From Actinomycetes bacterium (lineage in GTDB: Bacteria; Actinomycetota; Thermoleophilia; Solirubrobacterales; Solirubrobacteraceae), in assembly GCA_023405705.1 (NCBI GenBank), contig JAEXXR010000668.1, forward strand, positions 1 to 5,443: a stretch of DNA of 5,443 nt. Direction: 5' to 3'. The notes under the pieces are model-generated. The model did no database searches. It saw nothing but the letters and a program-made list of their open reading frames with translations, and was not told the DNA's origin. The number at the start of each line of letters is the position of its first letter. The stretch's first letter is position 1. Both the position numbers and the translations under genes were made by a program. Of the stretch, positions 4,370 to 5,443 are shown piece by piece.

Positions 4370-5443
4370 CTAGTCGAGCGCCTCCAGTCTCTGCGCCGCT
4401 TCGGCGGATGCGTCGTTGAGCCGTCTCGCGGCCTCGACGACGCCGGACGCCTGGTGGAAGTCGACCGCGACGACGTTCGGCTGCAGGCCCATCTTCGCCT
4501 CGCAGTCGGCCAGCCGGCGCTCGAGGAAGTCGTCGGCGATCGCGCGGTTGCGGCGGGGGCTCGGCGGAAACGAGTCGATCCAGTGGTTGACGAGCAGGAG
4601 CGGGCTGTCGGCGTCGCCGCGCTTGCGCCGGCACTCGAACTCGCTCGGCTTCTCGGCGCCGAGCGGCGTGTCCTGGAAGAACGACCACGCCGGCATGTAC
4701 CACGGGGGTGCGCCGCCGTCGGCCTCGGTGACGACGAGCAGGCGGCGGTTCTCCCTCACCAGCTCGCCGAGCGTCGGCATCGGCGCCTGGCGGTCGAGCG
4801 CGCGCACGTCGTCGAGCAGGCCGGCCTGGCGGAACAGCCGCTCGATCTCGCTCGGCGGGACGTACGGCTCGAGCATGAACAGCAGCACCTCGCCCGGGTT
4901 GGCGTCGAGCCATCTGGCATAGGCGCGGAACTGCGCGAGCGCCGGGACGGCGCCCAGCTCGCAGAGCGTGTGGCAGAGGTAGAGCTGCGTGCGGCCGCGG
5001 ATTCTGCCGGCGCCGGTGCGGGCGATCAGGCGGTCGGCGAGGTCGACGTTTCTGGCGCCGATCGCGCGCGTCACCTTGTTGCGGTCCATCCCCTCCGCGT
5101 CGAGGTCGGTGCGCACGAGCTGGTCGGTCTGCTCGCCGACGTGGACGTCGAGCAGGAAGCCGCGGATGCCGTCGTCGAGCTGGCGGGCGATGCCGAAGCG
5201 CTGGTTGGGGATCATCCAGCCCGGCTCCTGCGCCGCCGAGTAGGAGTTGTGCGTGCCGGCGAAGGTGTACTGGTCGAGGCGCAGGTCGCAGTAGGCGGTC
5301 GAGCCGTTGCAGCCCTCCGGCGGGACCGCTGCCTGCTCCGGCGGCTGCGGTTTGTCGCCGGTGACGACGGCGGCGAAGGCGATCGCCGCGATCACGGCGA
5401 GCGCCGGGATCGCGAGCCGCGGCTCGCTCGCGGCGGCGAGGGC
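4370..5443 (-). CDS. PI-PLC X-like phosphodiesterase with N-terminal membrane/signal segment, 5' end outside window
   Basis: A member of the PLC-like phosphodiesterase TIM-barrel superfamily, related to phosphatidylinositol-specific phospholipase C; the true substrate is unknown. Numbered from the GTG at 5395 (341 residues), it has TFAGTHNSYS (44-53) with His49 as the probable general acid/base, and GIRGFLLDVHV (76-86) forming the next strand. LCHTLCELG (140-148) carries His142, the likely second catalytic histidine. PGEVLLFMLEPY (167-178), VNHWIDSFPP (269-278) and VVAVDF (308-313) mark later strands. The frame stays open upstream of 5395 to the window edge and encodes EPRLAIPALAVIAAIAFA: a basic residue followed by a hydrophobic helix. 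The real start is therefore probably outside the window, and the protein is exported or membrane-anchored. Six cysteines (29, 36, 141, 145, 255, 298) would suit disulfides in an extracytoplasmic enzyme. It lacks the eukaryotic PLC accessory domains. AGA codes five arginines. Confidence 0.88.
   Translation of the reverse strand, partial: ALAAASEPRLAIPALAVIAAIAFAAVVTGDKPQPPEQAAVPPEGCNGSTAYCDLRLDQYTFAGTHNSYSAAQEPGWMIPNQRFGIARQLDDGIRGFLLDVHVGEQTDQLVRTDLDAEGMDRNKVTRAIGARNVDLADRLIARTGAGRIRGRTQLYLCHTLCELGAVPALAQFRAYARWLDANPGEVLLFMLEPYVPPSEIERLFRQAGLLDDVRALDRQAPMPTLGELVRENRRLLVVTEADGGAPPWYMPAWSFFQDTPLGAEKPSEFECRRKRGDADSPLLLVNHWIDSFPPSPRRNRAIADDFLERRLADCEAKMGLQPNVVAVDFHQASGVVEAARRLNDASAEAAQRLEALD

Noticed and set aside
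2563..4419. Open frame of 618 codons on the + strand
   Set aside because: Rich in Arg, Asp, His and Gln repeats typical of an antisense shadow. It crosses two minus-strand genes and an intergenic gap, with no domain.
4299..4913. 204-codon minus-strand frame inside the PI-PLC-like gene and hydrolase remnant
   Set aside because: Arg/Pro/Ala-rich shadow in another frame of the PI-PLC-like gene, with no start signal or recognisable motif.

Overview
The window is very GC-rich (roughly 70% by eye) with strong G/C at third codon positions, which points to a high-GC actinobacterium. Adjacent DUF21/CBS membrane proteins of about 468 and 346 residues, and a TAGGCT-type -10 box, fit Actinobacteria. The unusually frequent AGA arginine codons make me suspect a Thermoleophilia/Solirubrobacterales-type genome (Conexibacter-like). 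That placement is an inference from style, not proof.

Layout, left to right. Bases 1-123 hold the 3' end of a small hydrophobic membrane protein on + (possibly AzlD-like). A 132-base gap (124-255) follows, with a candidate promoter and a structured leader RNA in front of nhaA (256-1485, +), a complete Na+/H+ antiporter. nhaA converges on a two-gene minus-strand operon. Between them, 1486-1540 contains nested inverted repeats that probably end transcription from both sides. The operon reads right to left: a 468-residue CNNM/CorC-type protein (2581-3987, DUF21 + CBS pair + CorC_HlyC domain), then a 346-residue paralogue (1541-2581) without the CorC_HlyC domain. Their stop and start codons share one base (TGATG). 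Further right on the minus strand are the remains of an alpha/beta hydrolase C-terminus (4075-4369), and then a secreted or membrane-anchored PI-PLC-like phosphodiesterase (4370-5443) whose start lies beyond the right edge.

Themes. Most of the window concerns ion handling at the membrane: sodium/proton exchange by NhaA, and probable divalent-cation (Mg2+/Co2+-type) transport or sensing by the CNNM pair. The PI-PLC-like enzyme is probably extracytoplasmic and has no evident functional tie to them. I see no mobile element, CRISPR array, tRNA or rRNA. The most interesting non-coding element is the leader of nhaA: its position and folding potential fit the nhaA-associated (lithium-responsive) riboswitch motifs, which a covariance-model search would settle. 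I found no convincing new multi-gene system; the other notable points are the hydrolase remnant, the AGA codon habit and a short in-frame hexanucleotide repeat.
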